Source of the DNA: Pseudomonas parasichuanensis
GTDB lineage: Bacteria > Pseudomonadota > Gammaproteobacteria > Pseudomonadales > Pseudomonadaceae
Reading direction: 5' to 3'
NCBI RefSeq assembly: GCF_021601385.1
Contig: NZ_BQHO01000026.1
Coordinates: 31,785 to 95,784, forward strand
DNA length: 64,000 bases
Shown: positions 45,425 to 55,019 of the stretch, piece by piece
Position numbering within the stretch: position 1 is the stretch's first letter
Layout of the letters: each line of letters opens with the position of its first letter
Translations under genes and position numbers: made by a program
The notes under the pieces: model-generated
What the model was told of the DNA's origin: nothing
The model's input: only the letters and a program-made list of their open reading frames with translations
The model's database searches: none

Positions 45425-46702
45425 ATGCGTTCAACTCGCCGGGTCGCGATCCTGGGTGGTAACCGGATTCCCTTTGCCCGCTCCAATGGCGCCTACGCCC
45501 GGGCCAGCAACCAGGCGATGCTGACGGCGGCGCTGGAGGGCCTGATCGAGCGTTACCGCCTGCACGGGCTGTGCCTGGGTGAGGTGGCGGCGGGGGCGGT
45601 GCTCAAGCATTCCCACGACATGAACCTGACCCGCGAATGCGTGCTCGGCTCGCGCCTGTCGCCGTGCACCCCGGCCTACGATATCCAGCAGGCCTGCGGC
45701 ACGGGGCTGGAGGCCGCGCTGCTGGTGGCCAACAAGATTGCCCTGGGGCAGATCGACAGTGGCATCGCCGGCGGCGTCGACACCACCTCCGATGCGCCGA
45801 TCGCGGTCAACGAGGGCCTGCGCCAGATCCTCCTGCAGGCCCACCGTGGCCGCACCCTGGGCGAACGCCTCAAGCCCTTCCTGAAGTTGCGCCCACGGCA
45901 CTTGAAACCCGCGTTGCCGCGCAACGGTGAGCCGCGCACCGGGCTGTCCATGGGCGAGCATTGCGAGCGCATGGCGCATACCTGGCACATCGAACGGGCC
46001 GCGCAGGATGAGCTGGCGCTGCTCAGCCACCAGCACCTGGCCGCCGCCTACGCTGAAGGCTGGCACGACGACCTGTTGACGCCCTACCTGGGCCTGACCC
46101 GCGACAACAACCTGCGCCCCGACCTCACCCTGGAACAGCTGGGCAGGCTCGAGCCGGTGTTCGACCGCAGTGGCCAGGGCAGCCTGACGCCTGGCAATTC
46201 CACGCCGTTGACCGATGGCGCCTCGCTGGTACTGCTGGGCAGTGATGACTGGGCCCAGGCCCATGGCCTGGACGTGCTGGCGTACCTGGTCGATGGCGAG
46301 AACGCCGCCGTCGATTTCGTCCACGGCCAGGAGGGCCTGCTGATGGCGCCGGTGTATGCGGTGCCACGGCTGCTGGCGCGCAACGGCCTGACCTTGCAGG
46401 ACTTCGACTACTACGAGATCCATGAAGCCTTCGCCGCCCAGGTGTTGTGCACCCTCAAGGCCTGGGAAGATGCCGAGTACTGCCGTACGCGCCTGGGGCT
46501 GGATGCGCCGCTGGGGGCCATCGACCGCAGCAAGCTCAATGTGAAGGGCAGCTCGCTGGCGGCCGGGCATCCATTTGCGGCGACCGGTGGGCGCATCCTG
46601 GCCAACATGGCCAAGCTGTTGGCCGGGCGCGGTAAAGGGCGCGGGCTGATCTCGATCTGCGCGGCGGGCGGGCAGGGGGTGACGGCCATCGTCGAGCGCT
46701 AA
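45425..46702 (+). CDS. acetyl-CoA C-acyltransferase (thiolase, FadI-like)
   Basis: The 425-residue thiolase has the nucleophilic cysteine in DIQQACGTGLEAA, the conserved His in YYEIHEAFAAQV, the AAGHPFAATGGRI loop and the second cysteine in ISICAAGGQG. Length and the RSTRRVAILGGNRIPFARSNG start fit the FadI/trifunctional-like branch. It cleaves or forms 3-ketoacyl-CoA. ATG 45425 follows a GGAGG ribosome site. It is divergent from the FabG-MaoC unit. Confidence 0.92.
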   Translation: MRSTRRVAILGGNRIPFARSNGAYARASNQAMLTAALEGLIERYRLHGLCLGEVAAGAVLKHSHDMNLTRECVLGSRLSPCTPAYDIQQACGTGLEAALLVANKIALGQIDSGIAGGVDTTSDAPIAVNEGLRQILLQAHRGRTLGERLKPFLKLRPRHLKPALPRNGEPRTGLSMGEHCERMAHTWHIERAAQDELALLSHQHLAAAYAEGWHDDLLTPYLGLTRDNNLRPDLTLEQLGRLEPVFDRSGQGSLTPGNSTPLTDGASLVLLGSDDWAQAHGLDVLAYLVDGENAAVDFVHGQEGLLMAPVYAVPRLLARNGLTLQDFDYYEIHEAFAAQVLCTLKAWEDAEYCRTRLGLDAPLGAIDRSKLNVKGSSLAAGHPFAATGGRILANMAKLLAGRGKGRGLISICAAGGQGVTAIVER

Positions 46703-46752
46703 GCCGGCGCGGGGCTGTTAGTCTTGTCCGATCAGAAACAACAGGCCCCGCC

Positions 46753-47541
46753 ATGCCGACCGTCGGACAGACCCCCGCCCCGCGCACCATCCCCGCCCTG
46801 GACCATCTGCCCAGGCCACTCTACGCCCGTGCCGAAAGCCTCGGCGCCGGCTCCTGGACCACGCGCCACCAGCACGACTGGGTGCAGTTCTCCTATGCCA
46901 TCAGCGGCGTGTTGGGCGTCTACACCCGCGATGGCAGCTACTTCGCCCCGCCGCAGTGGGGGGTGTGGATACCGGCGGGGGCCGAGCATGAGGTGGTGAC
47001 TTCGATGCAGGCCGAGATGCGCAGCCTCTACGTGCGCCGCGATGCCTGCCCCTGGGCCCCGGAGGAGTGCCGGGTGCTGGAGGTGACGCCGCTGGCGCGG
47101 GAGCTGATCAAGCAGTTCTGTACCTTTGCCGTGGACTACCCCGAAGGGGACAGCGCCGAGGCACGCTTGGTGGCGGTGCTGCTCGATCAGTTGCGGCACT
47201 TGCCGCAAGTGGCGTTCTCCCTGCCGTTACCTCGTCACCCCGGCCTGCTGGCGCTGTGCAACGGCTTGATCGCCGCGCCCGACCAGGTGCAGACGTTGCA
47301 GCAGTGGGCCGTGCAGCTGGGGGTGTCGGAGAAGACTTTGATGCGTTTGTTCCAGCGCGAGACGGGGTTGAGCTTTCGTAACTGGCGCCAGCGCATGCGC
47401 CTGTTGTCGTCGCTGGCGCTGCTGGAGGCGGGGGAGAGTGTGACGGACGCGGCGTTGGGCTGTGGCTATGACTCCACGTCGGCCTTTATTGCGGCGTTCA
47501 AGCAGTTGTTTGGGGCGACGCCGGGGGAGTTGAGGCTTTGA
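46753..47541 (+). CDS. AraC family transcriptional regulator
   Basis: The 262-residue regulator has an N-terminal cupin-type sensing domain (DWVQFSYAISGVLGVYT, GVWIPAGAEHEV) and a C-terminal double HTH with SEKTLMRLFQRETGLSF and AALGCGYDSTSAFIAAFKQLFGATPGE. It lies 50 bases after the thiolase gene on the same strand and may control it, but this is inference. It is convergent with the chemoreceptor gene across a REP block. Confidence 0.9.
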   Translation: MPTVGQTPAPRTIPALDHLPRPLYARAESLGAGSWTTRHQHDWVQFSYAISGVLGVYTRDGSYFAPPQWGVWIPAGAEHEVVTSMQAEMRSLYVRRDACPWAPEECRVLEVTPLARELIKQFCTFAVDYPEGDSAEARLVAVLLDQLRHLPQVAFSLPLPRHPGLLALCNGLIAAPDQVQTLQQWAVQLGVSEKTLMRLFQRETGLSFRNWRQRMRLLSSLALLEAGESVTDAALGCGYDSTSAFIAAFKQLFGATPGELRL

Positions 47542-47566
47542 GTTAATCGCGGGGCTCGCATGGGCC

Positions 47567-47681
47567 CTGTAGGAGCGGCCTCGTGCCGCGAAAGGGTCGC
47601 AAGCGGCCTCAGGATCTGTGGTTTCCCACAAGATCGCCGGGGCTGCTGTGCAGCCCTTTCGCGGCACAAGGCCGCTCCTAG
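47567..47681. repeat. inverted pair of second-family REP elements
   Basis: Two facing copies carry the head GTAGGAGCGGCC/GGCCGCTCCTA and the body GTGCCGCGAAAGGG. This family is distinct from the GTGGGAGC family elsewhere in the window. The block lies between convergent genes, and its right end overlaps the stop codon of the downstream chemoreceptor gene. Confidence 0.85.
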
Positions 47682-49687
47682 AGAAAAGCCGCGCAAGACA
47701 GTTGCTCCGCAGGGCGCTGGCTTGCCGGCGATGAGGGGGGGCAGGTGCGGAAGCGCCGCACCAGGGCATCCAGCTCGTTGGACAGCCCGGCCAGGCTTTC
47801 GGAGTCCTGGCGGGCGGCCTGGGCCAGCTCGGCCACCAGCTGCGCATCGCCATGGATCTGGCTGATGTGCCGGTTGATGTCCTCGGCCACCTGGTGCTGC
47901 TCCTCGGCGGCGGTGGCGATCTGGGTGTTCATGTCGCGGATCACGTCCACCGATTCGCGGATCTGGCCAAAGCTGTCGCGGGCCAGGCCAATGCGGCTGA
48001 CCGACTGCTGCGACACCTCGATGCTGGCGTGCATCTGTTCGGCCACTTCGGCGGTGCGGCTGGCCAGGTTGCCCAGCAGGCCGTCGATTTCGGCGGTGGA
48101 GTCGGCGGTGCGCTTGGCCAGGGCGCGGACTTCGTCGGCGACCACGGCAAAACCACGGCCTTGTTCTCCGGCGCGGGCGGCCTCGATGGCAGCGTTGAGC
48201 GCCAACAGGTTGGTCTGCTCGGCGATCGAGCGGATGGTGCCGAGGATCGACTGAATGGCATTGCTGTCGCGCTCCAGCTGCTGGATCGACTGCGCCGACT
48301 GCTCGATCTCCTGGCTCAGGCGGTCGACGCTCTGTACCGCGGCGTCGATCTGCTGCTGGCCTTCGCGGGCCTGTTGCTGGCCGCTGTCGGCGGACTGTGC
48401 GGCCTGGCTGCACGAGCGCGCGACTTCGTTGGCCGTGGCGACCATTTCGTGGAAGGCGGTCGAGACCATGTCCACCGCTTCGCGCTGGCGCCCGGCAGCT
48501 TCGGTCATGTCGGCGGAGACCCGGGTCGAACTGCTGGAGGTGCTGAGGATCTTGCTGGCCGCCGTGCCGATGTGCTGGATCAGGCTGCGGATGGCGCCCA
48601 GGAACTGGTTGAACCAGCTGGCCAGCTGCGCGGTTTCGTCGCGGCCGCGAATTTCCAGGTTGCGGGTCAGGTCGCCTTCGCCCTGGGCGATGTCTTCCAG
48701 GCCATGGGTGACGCTGTTGATCGGGCGCACGATGAGCTTGGCGAAGGCCGCGCCGACCACCGCGAACACGGCGGCGAGGATCAGCGCCACGGCGCCGATC
48801 AGCCAGGTCAGGCGGGTGGTGGTCTGCATTACTTCGCTCTCGTGGATCAGGCCGATGAAGGTCCAGCCCAGTCGCTCGTCGGGATAGACGTTGGCCATGA
48901 AGCGCTCGCCGTTGATCTCGACCTCGACCAGACCTTTACCGGCCTTGGCCAGGTCGGCGTAGCCATCGCCAAAGCTGGAAAGCTGCTTGAAGTTGTGGCT
49001 GGCGTCGCGGGGGTCGACCATCACGTTGCCGTTGTTTTCCATCAGGATCAGGTAACCGCTTTCCCCCAGCTTGATCTGCTTGACGATCTCGGTCAGGCCC
49101 TTGAGCGATACGTCGATGTTGACCACGCCGCCCGGGTTGCCCAGTTGGTTGGCCACGGCGCGCACGGTGCTGACCAGCACGGCGTCGTCACCGGCCCAAT
49201 AGTAAGGCGCGGTACGCAGGGTTTTGCCGGGGTTGGCCATGGCGGCCTGGTACCAGGGGCGGGTGCGCGGGTCGTAGTTGGCCATTTTCGGATCGCCCGG
49301 CCAGAACGCATAGCCACCGTCCTTCAGCCCATAGGACACATAGGCGTAGTCCGGGTGGCTCTGGGCCAGGCGGCTGAACAGGTCGAACAGGACCTTGTCC
49401 TGCTCGCCGGGGGCAATGTTGGCGGCATCGGCGCTGATGTGCTTTTTCACGTTGTCGGCGCTGGCGGCCACCAACGGCTGCGCGGCGAGGTAGTCGACGT
49501 TCTGGGTGATGCCCTGGAAGAACAGGTTCATGGCGTTGCCGACCTGGCGGATTTCCCGGCTGCTGTTGTCGAGGAAATCGTCGCGGGCTTCACCGCGCAG
49601 GTTGACCACCACCAGGGTGGCGACGATGACGATGGGCAGGCCGGCAATGACGGCGAACGCCCAGGTCAGTTTTTGCTTGATGTTCAT
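47678..49687 (-). CDS. dCache chemoreceptor, predicted to sense amino acids
   Basis: The 669-residue methyl-accepting protein has TM1 (about 10-30), a double-Cache periplasmic domain, TM2 (about 278-300), HAMP and a signalling domain with [19 protein letters not shown]. The sensor carries the pattern YDPRTRPWY followed by VVNIDVS, matching the Tyr/Arg/Trp/Tyr and Asp positions of the amino-acid-binding dCache motif known from PctA. The C-terminus runs 21 residues past the usual RFR end (after RFRT) and its stop lies inside a REP element. It is encoded alone. Confidence 0.93.
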   Translation of the reverse strand: MNIKQKLTWAFAVIAGLPIVIVATLVVVNLRGEARDDFLDNSSREIRQVGNAMNLFFQGITQNVDYLAAQPLVAASADNVKKHISADAANIAPGEQDKVLFDLFSRLAQSHPDYAYVSYGLKDGGYAFWPGDPKMANYDPRTRPWYQAAMANPGKTLRTAPYYWAGDDAVLVSTVRAVANQLGNPGGVVNIDVSLKGLTEIVKQIKLGESGYLILMENNGNVMVDPRDASHNFKQLSSFGDGYADLAKAGKGLVEVEINGERFMANVYPDERLGWTFIGLIHESEVMQTTTRLTWLIGAVALILAAVFAVVGAAFAKLIVRPINSVTHGLEDIAQGEGDLTRNLEIRGRDETAQLASWFNQFLGAIRSLIQHIGTAASKILSTSSSSTRVSADMTEAAGRQREAVDMVSTAFHEMVATANEVARSCSQAAQSADSGQQQAREGQQQIDAAVQSVDRLSQEIEQSAQSIQQLERDSNAIQSILGTIRSIAEQTNLLALNAAIEAARAGEQGRGFAVVADEVRALAKRTADSTAEIDGLLGNLASRTAEVAEQMHASIEVSQQSVSRIGLARDSFGQIRESVDVIRDMNTQIATAAEEQHQVAEDINRHISQIHGDAQLVAELAQAARQDSESLAGLSNELDALVRRFRTCPPSSPASQRPAEQLSCAAFL

Positions 49688-49851
49688 CCACGCTCCCAGA
49701 TTATTTTTTTCGATACACGAGGCAGGTACTCAGGGCATCGGCAGCATCTGGGTTTCTTGAAGGAAAAATCCCGTATTTATTGGATGAAACGGGTGTTTGA
49801 GGGGGAATCGGTCGGGGTTGGCTAATATGGCATACCAGCTTGCGCCGCACG

Positions 49852-49980
49852 CTGTAGGAGCGGCCTTGTGCCGCGAAAGGGCCACAGCGTGGCCCCTGAT
49901 CTTCGATAACGCCAGAATCGCCGGGGCTGCTACGCAGCCCTTTCCGGCCGGTCCGGCGCCCCGGCAAGGCCGCTCCTACA
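49852..49980. repeat. second-family REP elements between the chemoreceptor and cueR genes
   Basis: A copy with GTAGGAGCGGCCTTGTGCCGCGA-type sequence (49852-49890) faces a degenerate copy (49921-49980) ending in GGCCGCTCCTAC. The 309-base gap between the two genes otherwise shows an AT-rich stretch near 49700-49820 that probably holds the chemoreceptor promoter. Confidence 0.8.
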
Positions 49981-49996
49981 GACGGCTGCATTGAAA

Positions 49997-50401
49997 TCAG
50001 TGACAGCACCCACCGCCATTGGCCAGGTCCTTGAGGATCGGGCAATCCGGGCGGTCGTCGCCCTGGCAGTGGGCGACCAGCTCACCGAGGGTATCGCGCA
50101 GGCTCACCAGCTCTTCGATACGCCGGTTGAGCGCCTCGATGTGCTGGGTGGCCAGCGCCTTCACGTCGGCGCTGGCCCGCTGGCGGTCCTGCCACAGGGT
50201 CAACAGTTTTGCCACTTCATCCAGCGAGAAGCCCAGGTCACGCGAGCGCTTGATGAACGCCAGGCTGTGCAGGTCTTCCGGGCCGTACAGGCGGTAGCCG
50301 CTGTCGCTGCGCGTGGCCGGGCGCAGCAGGCCGATGGACTCGTAGTAGCGGATCATCTTGGCGCTGAGCCCGCTGTGGCGGGCGGCCTGGCCGATGTTCA
50401 T
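49997..50401 (-). CDS. cueR: copper-responsive MerR family regulator CueR
   Basis: The 134-residue regulator has an N-terminal winged HTH ([20 protein letters not shown]), a dimerising helix and the metal-binding loop with two cysteines spaced as in CueR ([16 protein letters not shown]). It should activate copA and copZ when Cu(I) rises. The ATG overlaps the copA stop by four bases (ATGA), so it is made from the copA transcript. It may thus be part of a positive loop. Confidence 0.94.
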   Translation of the reverse strand: MNIGQAARHSGLSAKMIRYYESIGLLRPATRSDSGYRLYGPEDLHSLAFIKRSRDLGFSLDEVAKLLTLWQDRQRASADVKALATQHIEALNRRIEELVSLRDTLGELVAHCQGDDRPDCPILKDLANGGGCCH

Positions 50402-52797
50402 GACGCCTCCTGGTCGGTGCCGGTGGGTTTCCAGGTTTTCAGCCACAGGGCGTTGCTCACCACGCTGACGCTGGACAGGGCCATGGCGGCGCCGGCCAGC
50501 ACCGGGTTGAGGTAGCCGAAGGCGGCCAGGGGGATGCCGACCAGGTTGTAGATGAAGGCCCAGAACAGGTTCTGGCGGATCTTGGCGTAGGTCTTGCGGC
50601 TGATCTCCAGCGCGGCCGGCACCAGGCGTGGGTCGCCGCGCATCAGGGTGATGCCGGCGGCCTGCATGGCCACGTCGGTACCGCCGCCCATGGCGATGCC
50701 AATGTCGGCGGCGGCCAGCGCAGGGGCGTCGTTGATGCCGTCGCCGACCATGGCCACCACGCCATCCTGCTTGAGTTTGGCAACGGTGGCGGCCTTGTCG
50801 GCCGGCAACACTTCGGCGTGCACATCGTCGATGCCCAGGGCGTCGGCGACGACCTTGGCGCTGCCACGGTTGTCGCCGGTCAGCAGGTGGCTGCTGATGC
50901 CGCGGGCGTGCAGGGCGTCGATGGCCGGGGCTGCGCCGGGCTTGAGGCTGTCGCCGAAGGCGAACAGGCCCAGCACGCGGGGTTGGCTGCCCCGTTCGAT
51001 CAACCAGGACAGGGTGCGGCCCTCGGCCTCCCAGGCCTGGGCATTGGCCGCCAGCCCACCGGGCAGCAGCTGGCTTTCGTCGAGCAGGCGGCGGTTGCCC
51101 AGCGCCAGGTCGCGACCGTTCACCAGGCCGGCGATGCCACGGCCGGTGAGGGACTGGCTGTCATTCACCTGCGGAACATCCAGGCCTTGCTCGGCGCAGG
51201 CGTCGAGTACCGCTTTGGCCAGGGGGTGTTCACTGCCGCGTTGCAAGGCCCCGGCCAGGCGCAGCAACTCGCCCTTGTCGCCACTGGCTGCCTGGCTGTG
51301 GACAATGCGCGGGCTGCCGGAGGTGAGAGTGCCGGTCTTGTCGAAGACCACGCGGTTGACCGCATGGGCGCGCTCCAGCGCTTCGGCGTCCTTGATCAGG
51401 ATGCCGTGGCGGGCGGCGACACCGGTGCCGGCCATGATCGCGGCGGGCGTGGCCAGGCCGAGGGCGCAGGGGCAGGCGATCACCAGCACGGCAACAGCGT
51501 TGATCAGCGCGGTTTCCAGCGGTGCGCCGGCCAGCCACCAGCCCACCAGGGTGAGCAGCGCCAGCACCAGCACGGCGGGGACGAACACCTGGCTGACCCG
51601 GTCGACCAGTTTCTGGATCGGTGCCTTGGCCGCCTGGGCATCCTCGACCAGGCGAATGATGCGCGCCAGCACGGTTTCGGTACCCAGTGCGCGGGTCTGT
51701 ACCAGCAGCCGGCCCTCGCCGTTGATGGCGCCGCCGGTGACCGCGTCGCCGGGCTGTTTTGGCACAGGCAGGCTTTCGCCACTGATCAGTGCTTCGTCGG
51801 CATGGCTACTGCCTTCGAGCACTTCGCCGTCGACCGGGAAGCGCTCGCCGGGTTTGACCAGCACCAGGTCGCCGAGGCGCAACTGGCTGATCGCCACGTC
51901 TTCTTCATGGCCATCGACCACCCGCACCGCCCGCTCCGGGCGCAGTGCTTCGAGGGCGCGGATGGCGCTGGCGGTCTGGCGTTTGGCGCGGCTTTCCAGG
52001 TACTTGCCGAGCAGTACCAGGGCAATCACCACCGCCGAGGCTTCGAAATACAGGTGCGGCTCCATGCCGGCATGGGCATTGGCCCATTGGTACAGGCTCA
52101 GGCCGTAGCCGGCGCTGGTGCCCAGGGCGACCAGCAGGTCCATGTTGCCGGCCCCGGCGCGCACGGCCTTCCAGGCGGCGACGTAGAAGCGCGCGCCGAG
52201 GATGAACTGCACCGGTGTGGCCAGCAGGAACTGCGCCCAGGCCGGCAGCATCCAGTGCAGGCCGAACGGCTGTACCAGCATCGGCAGCACCAGTGGCAGC
52301 GCCAGCAGCAGGGCGGCACCGACGGCCAGGCGTTCGTTGCGCAGGCGGCGTTGTGCCTGGGCCAGGTCATCGTCTGCGGTGCGTGGCAGGGTGGCGCTGT
52401 AGCCGGCTTTTTCGACCGCCGCGATCAGCGCGGTGTCATCGACGGCCTGCAGCACTTCGAGGTGGGCACGTTCGCTGGCCAGGTTGACGCTGATCTGCTC
52501 GACCCCCGGCACTTTGCCGAGGGCACGCTCGACACGGCCGGCGCAACTGGCGCAGGTCATGCCGCCGATCTGCAGTTCGAGGGTGCGGGTGGGTACGCTG
52601 TAGCCGGCCTCGCGCACGGCGTTGACCAGCGCCGGCAGGCTGTCGGCCGGGGCCTGGACCCGGGCCTGTTCGGTGGCGAGGTTGACACTGACCTGTGCTG
52701 CGCCGGTGACCTTGCGCAGGGCGCGCTCGACCCGACCTGCGCAACTGGCGCAGGTCATGCCGGCGATCGGCAGGTCGAAGGTGGTGGATGCGGGCAT
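50398..52797 (-). CDS. copA: copper-exporting P1B-type ATPase
   Basis: The 799-residue pump exports Cu(I) from the cytosol. Two N-terminal heavy-metal domains each carry GMTCASC. The transmembrane metal site is [13 protein letters not shown], the phosphorylation motif [11 protein letters not shown], the actuator ISGESLP, the HP motif SEHPLAKA and the hinge [17 protein letters not shown]. Start 52797 ([10 protein letters not shown]) has an AGGA site (GGAGGAAAG) upstream. A CueR-type promoter precedes it, and cueR follows in the same operon. Confidence 0.97.
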   Translation of the reverse strand: MPASTTFDLPIAGMTCASCAGRVERALRKVTGAAQVSVNLATEQARVQAPADSLPALVNAVREAGYSVPTRTLELQIGGMTCASCAGRVERALGKVPGVEQISVNLASERAHLEVLQAVDDTALIAAVEKAGYSATLPRTADDDLAQAQRRLRNERLAVGAALLLALPLVLPMLVQPFGLHWMLPAWAQFLLATPVQFILGARFYVAAWKAVRAGAGNMDLLVALGTSAGYGLSLYQWANAHAGMEPHLYFEASAVVIALVLLGKYLESRAKRQTASAIRALEALRPERAVRVVDGHEEDVAISQLRLGDLVLVKPGERFPVDGEVLEGSSHADEALISGESLPVPKQPGDAVTGGAINGEGRLLVQTRALGTETVLARIIRLVEDAQAAKAPIQKLVDRVSQVFVPAVLVLALLTLVGWWLAGAPLETALINAVAVLVIACPCALGLATPAAIMAGTGVAARHGILIKDAEALERAHAVNRVVFDKTGTLTSGSPRIVHSQAASGDKGELLRLAGALQRGSEHPLAKAVLDACAEQGLDVPQVNDSQSLTGRGIAGLVNGRDLALGNRRLLDESQLLPGGLAANAQAWEAEGRTLSWLIERGSQPRVLGLFAFGDSLKPGAAPAIDALHARGISSHLLTGDNRGSAKVVADALGIDDVHAEVLPADKAATVAKLKQDGVVAMVGDGINDAPALAAADIGIAMGGGTDVAMQAAGITLMRGDPRLVPAALEISRKTYAKIRQNLFWAFIYNLVGIPLAAFGYLNPVLAGAAMALSSVSVVSNALWLKTWKPTGTDQEAS

Positions 52798-52831
52798 GGC
52801 TCTTTCCTCCGTGGACAAGCCAGCAGCATCA

Positions 52832-52855
52832 ACCTTGCCATGCTGGCAAGGTCAA
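52832..52855 (-). promoter_or_regulatory. CueR-type promoter and operator of copA
   Basis: A perfect dyad ACCTTGCC-ATGCT-GGCAAGGT fills 52832-52852. Read on the minus strand the -35 TTGACC (52850-52855) overlaps its edge, and a GATGCT-like -10 follows after the long 19-base spacer typical of MerR-family promoters. The stop codon of the upstream secreted-protein gene lies in the same bases. Confidence 0.88.
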
Positions 52856-53238
52856 TAGCCCAGGCTGGCTCGCTTGAGCACCAGGCCACTGTGCCCCATG
52901 GCAATGCGGTATTTGTTGATCTGGCCCGCCTGTAATGTCAGGCGCGTGCTGCGTTGGTCCTCGATACCGGGGGCGCAACCGGGGCTCTGCCCGGGCAGCA
53001 GGCGCAGGCGCACATCGACCGGGCCGGCGGGCAGGTTGAAGGAGGTCGACTGCTCCTGGAACACCCGGCCGGACAACTGATCGTTGAGGTAGATGCCGAT
53101 CTCGCAATTGGTGGCCACTTCCAGGCGCTCCCGGGAAATGATCAGCACGCTGTAGTCTGAATTGCCCTCGGCGCTGGCCGGTGGCACCGTGGCCAGCGCG
53201 CCCAGCAATCCGGCGAGTGTCAGTGCGGTCCTGATCAT
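52852..53238 (-). CDS. small secreted protein in the copper cluster
   Basis: The 128-residue protein has a signal peptide (ending PASAEG) and a beta-rich periplasmic domain with two cysteines, ATNCEIGIYLND and PGCAPG. No metal-binding Met/His cluster is evident and the family is not recognised. ATG 53238 follows AGGAGATTCTTC, a good ribosome site. It lies between copA and copZ, read toward copA, and its stop codon falls within the copA operator. A role in copper tolerance is suggested only by position. Confidence 0.75.
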   Translation of the reverse strand: MIRTALTLAGLLGALATVPPASAEGNSDYSVLIISRERLEVATNCEIGIYLNDQLSGRVFQEQSTSFNLPAGPVDVRLRLLPGQSPGCAPGIEDQRSTRLTLQAGQINKYRIAMGHSGLVLKRASLGY

Positions 53239-53324
53239 GAAGAATCTCCTGCTGGCAAAAACGTCAAAGGCGCAGCTTGGCCGAGCCGCGCGTAGATTTC
53301 CAGCCCGGCCGTTGCAGCCGGAAC

Positions 53325-53355
53325 TTGACCTTGCCCCGAGGGCAAGGCTGAGACT
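53325..53355 (+). promoter_or_regulatory. CueR-type promoter and operator of copZ
   Basis: The -35 TTGACC at 53325-53330 runs into the dyad CCTTGCC-CCGAG-GGCAAGG (53329-53347), with a weak -10 (GAGACT, about 53350-53355) after a 19-base spacer. The sequence is nearly the same as the copA operator, so one CueR should control both. The copZ start lies 29 bases further on. Confidence 0.88.
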
Positions 53356-53383
53356 GCGAAAAACCCTGAAGGAGGCAACCTCG

Positions 53384-53581
53384 ATGCAAGTGTTCAATGT
53401 ACAAGGCATGACCTGCGGCCATTGTGTGAAGGGCGTAACCCGGGCGGTGCAGGAGCATGACCCAGAGGCGCGGGTGGAGGTGGACCTGGCGGCGCGGCAG
53501 GTGCGGGTGGAGAGTGCACTGGCTGCCGAGCGAATCGTCGCGGCGATTCGTGAAGAAGGCTACCAGGCTGAGGTGGCCTGA
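53384..53581 (+). CDS. copZ: copper chaperone, heavy-metal-associated domain
   Basis: The 65-residue single HMA domain has the metal-binding motif GMTCGHC near its N-terminus and a compact beta-alpha-beta layout ending EEGYQAEVA. It should carry Cu(I) to CopA. A strong ribosome site GGAGG precedes the ATG at 53384. It is read from its own CueR-type promoter and ends in a hairpin at 53591. Confidence 0.93.
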   Translation: MQVFNVQGMTCGHCVKGVTRAVQEHDPEARVEVDLAARQVRVESALAAERIVAAIREEGYQAEVA

Positions 53582-53590
53582 CGGCTGCGA

Positions 53591-53609
53591 GGGGGCGCCC
53601 GGCGCCCCC
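53591..53609 (+). terminator. hairpin after copZ
   Basis: An 8-bp stem GGGGGCGC/GCGCCCCC with a 3-base loop lies nine bases past the copZ stop and is followed by AATTATTA. The T tract is poor, so termination may be partial. Confidence 0.6.
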
Positions 53610-53689
53610 AATTATTACAAAGGTTTTCAGCGAAGGATCATCCACAGCGGTTAGACTAACGCACTTGCTTAGCCTGCTATGGATTCTTC

Positions 53690-54871
53690 ATGAACCTGCG
53701 AACCTTGCTGATCCTCGGCGCCCTTAGTGCGTTCGGGCCTTTGGCGATCGACTTCTATCTGCCAGCCTTCCCGGCCATGGCACATGCTTTCGCCACCGAC
53801 GAAAAGCACGTGCAGGCCACCCTGGCCGCCTATTTCCTCGGCCTTTCGCTGGGCCAGTTGGCCTACGGCCCGGTGGCCGACCGCTTTGGCCGACGCATAC
53901 CCCTGTTGTTCGGGGTCGGCCTGTTCACCCTGGCGTCGCTGGCCTGTGCCTACGCGCCCACGCTCGACAGCCTGATCGTGGCGCGTTTCGTCCAGGCGCT
54001 GGGTGGCTGCGCCGGCATGGTGCTGTCGCGGGCGATCGTCAGTGACAAGTGCGATGCGGTGGCATCGGCCAAGGTGTTCTCGCAGTTGATGCTGGTGATG
54101 GGGCTCGCGCCGATCCTGGCGCCACTGCTCGGTGGCGTGCTGGTGAACGTGGCCGGCTGGCAGTCAATCTTCCTTGCCTTGAGCCTGTTCAGCGGCGTAT
54201 GCCTGCTGGCCGTTGGCCTGGGCTTGCCGGAAAGCCTGCCGGCGCATGTGCCGCGCCAGCCGCTGTCCGGCGCCTTGCGCCAATACCTGCGGTTACTGGC
54301 TGACCGGGCGTTCGTTGGCCATGCGCTGACTGGTGGCATCGCGATTGCCGGGATGTTCGCCTATATCGCCGGTTCGCCGTTCGTTTTCATCAAACTGTAC
54401 GGCGTACCGCCGGAGCACTATGGCTGGCTGTTCGGCAGCAACGCCGCAGGGTTCATCCTGATGGCCCAGGTCAACGCCCGTTTGTTGGCCAAGCGTGGCC
54501 CGGCCTTCCTGCTGGCCCGTGCGGTCTGGTTGTACCTGGCGGCTGCCTTGGTCCTGCTGGCGGTGGCGGCACTGCGCCCGAATGCCTTGTGGCCACTGCT
54601 GGTGCCGCTGTTCGTGTGTATTGCCAGCCTGGGATGCATCATCCCCAACGCCTCGGCCTGCGCCATGAGCGGGCAAGGCGCGCGGGCCGGGAGTGCTTCG
54701 GCGTTGATGGGTTGCCTGCAGTTCAGCGTCGCCGCCGGGGCGGCAGCGTTGGTCGGTTTGCTGCACGACGGCAGCGCGGTGCCCATGGCATTGGTGATCA
54801 GCCTGTGCGGCGCGCTGGTGGTCAGTGTCGCAGTGCTGACCCGGCGCTTGCAGGCCAGGCGCTCGGCGTGA
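53690..54871 (+). CDS. bcr: Bcr/CflA family drug exporter (MFS)
   Basis: The 393-residue membrane protein has twelve predicted helices. The DHA1 motifs are present, including GPLAIDFYLPAFPAMA at the start, the loop-2 DRFGRRIPLLFG (motif A) and the RFVQALGGCAGMVLSRAIV stretch (motif B). It resembles bicyclomycin/multidrug exporters. It is preceded by a 109-base leader and its last 50 bases overlap a small convergent gene. Confidence 0.93.
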   Translation: MNLRTLLILGALSAFGPLAIDFYLPAFPAMAHAFATDEKHVQATLAAYFLGLSLGQLAYGPVADRFGRRIPLLFGVGLFTLASLACAYAPTLDSLIVARFVQALGGCAGMVLSRAIVSDKCDAVASAKVFSQLMLVMGLAPILAPLLGGVLVNVAGWQSIFLALSLFSGVCLLAVGLGLPESLPAHVPRQPLSGALRQYLRLLADRAFVGHALTGGIAIAGMFAYIAGSPFVFIKLYGVPPEHYGWLFGSNAAGFILMAQVNARLLAKRGPAFLLARAVWLYLAAALVLLAVAALRPNALWPLLVPLFVCIASLGCIIPNASACAMSGQGARAGSASALMGCLQFSVAAGAAALVGLLHDGSAVPMALVISLCGALVVSVAVLTRRLQARRSA

Positions 54872-55019
54872 GCGGGTGGGGGGCATTGAGCCGCGTTTCC
54901 AGCAGCGCGACGAAGGCACGCGCTTCGCTTTCGCTGCGAAAGCTCACGACGTGCTGATCGAGCTGGACCTGCCACGGGCAATTGGGGTTTCGGTTCGACG
55001 TACAGACGACAATCTTCAT
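54822..55019 (-). CDS. small hypothetical protein
   Basis: This 65-residue protein opens with MKIVVCTSNRNPNCPWQVQ, which resembles a small beta-alpha cytosolic domain, and ends in a Pro/Ala-rich tail that lies inside the 3' end of bcr (50-base convergent overlap). A strong ribosome site GGAGGTGA eight bases before the ATG is the best evidence that it is real. The family is not recognised. Confidence 0.65.
   Translation of the reverse strand: MKIVVCTSNRNPNCPWQVQLDQHVVSFRSESEARAFVALLETRLNAPHPLTPSAWPASAGSALRH

Noticed and set aside
50818-52935. A 705-codon frame antisense to copA
   Set aside because: Low-complexity composition and no ribosome site; it is a shadow of copA.
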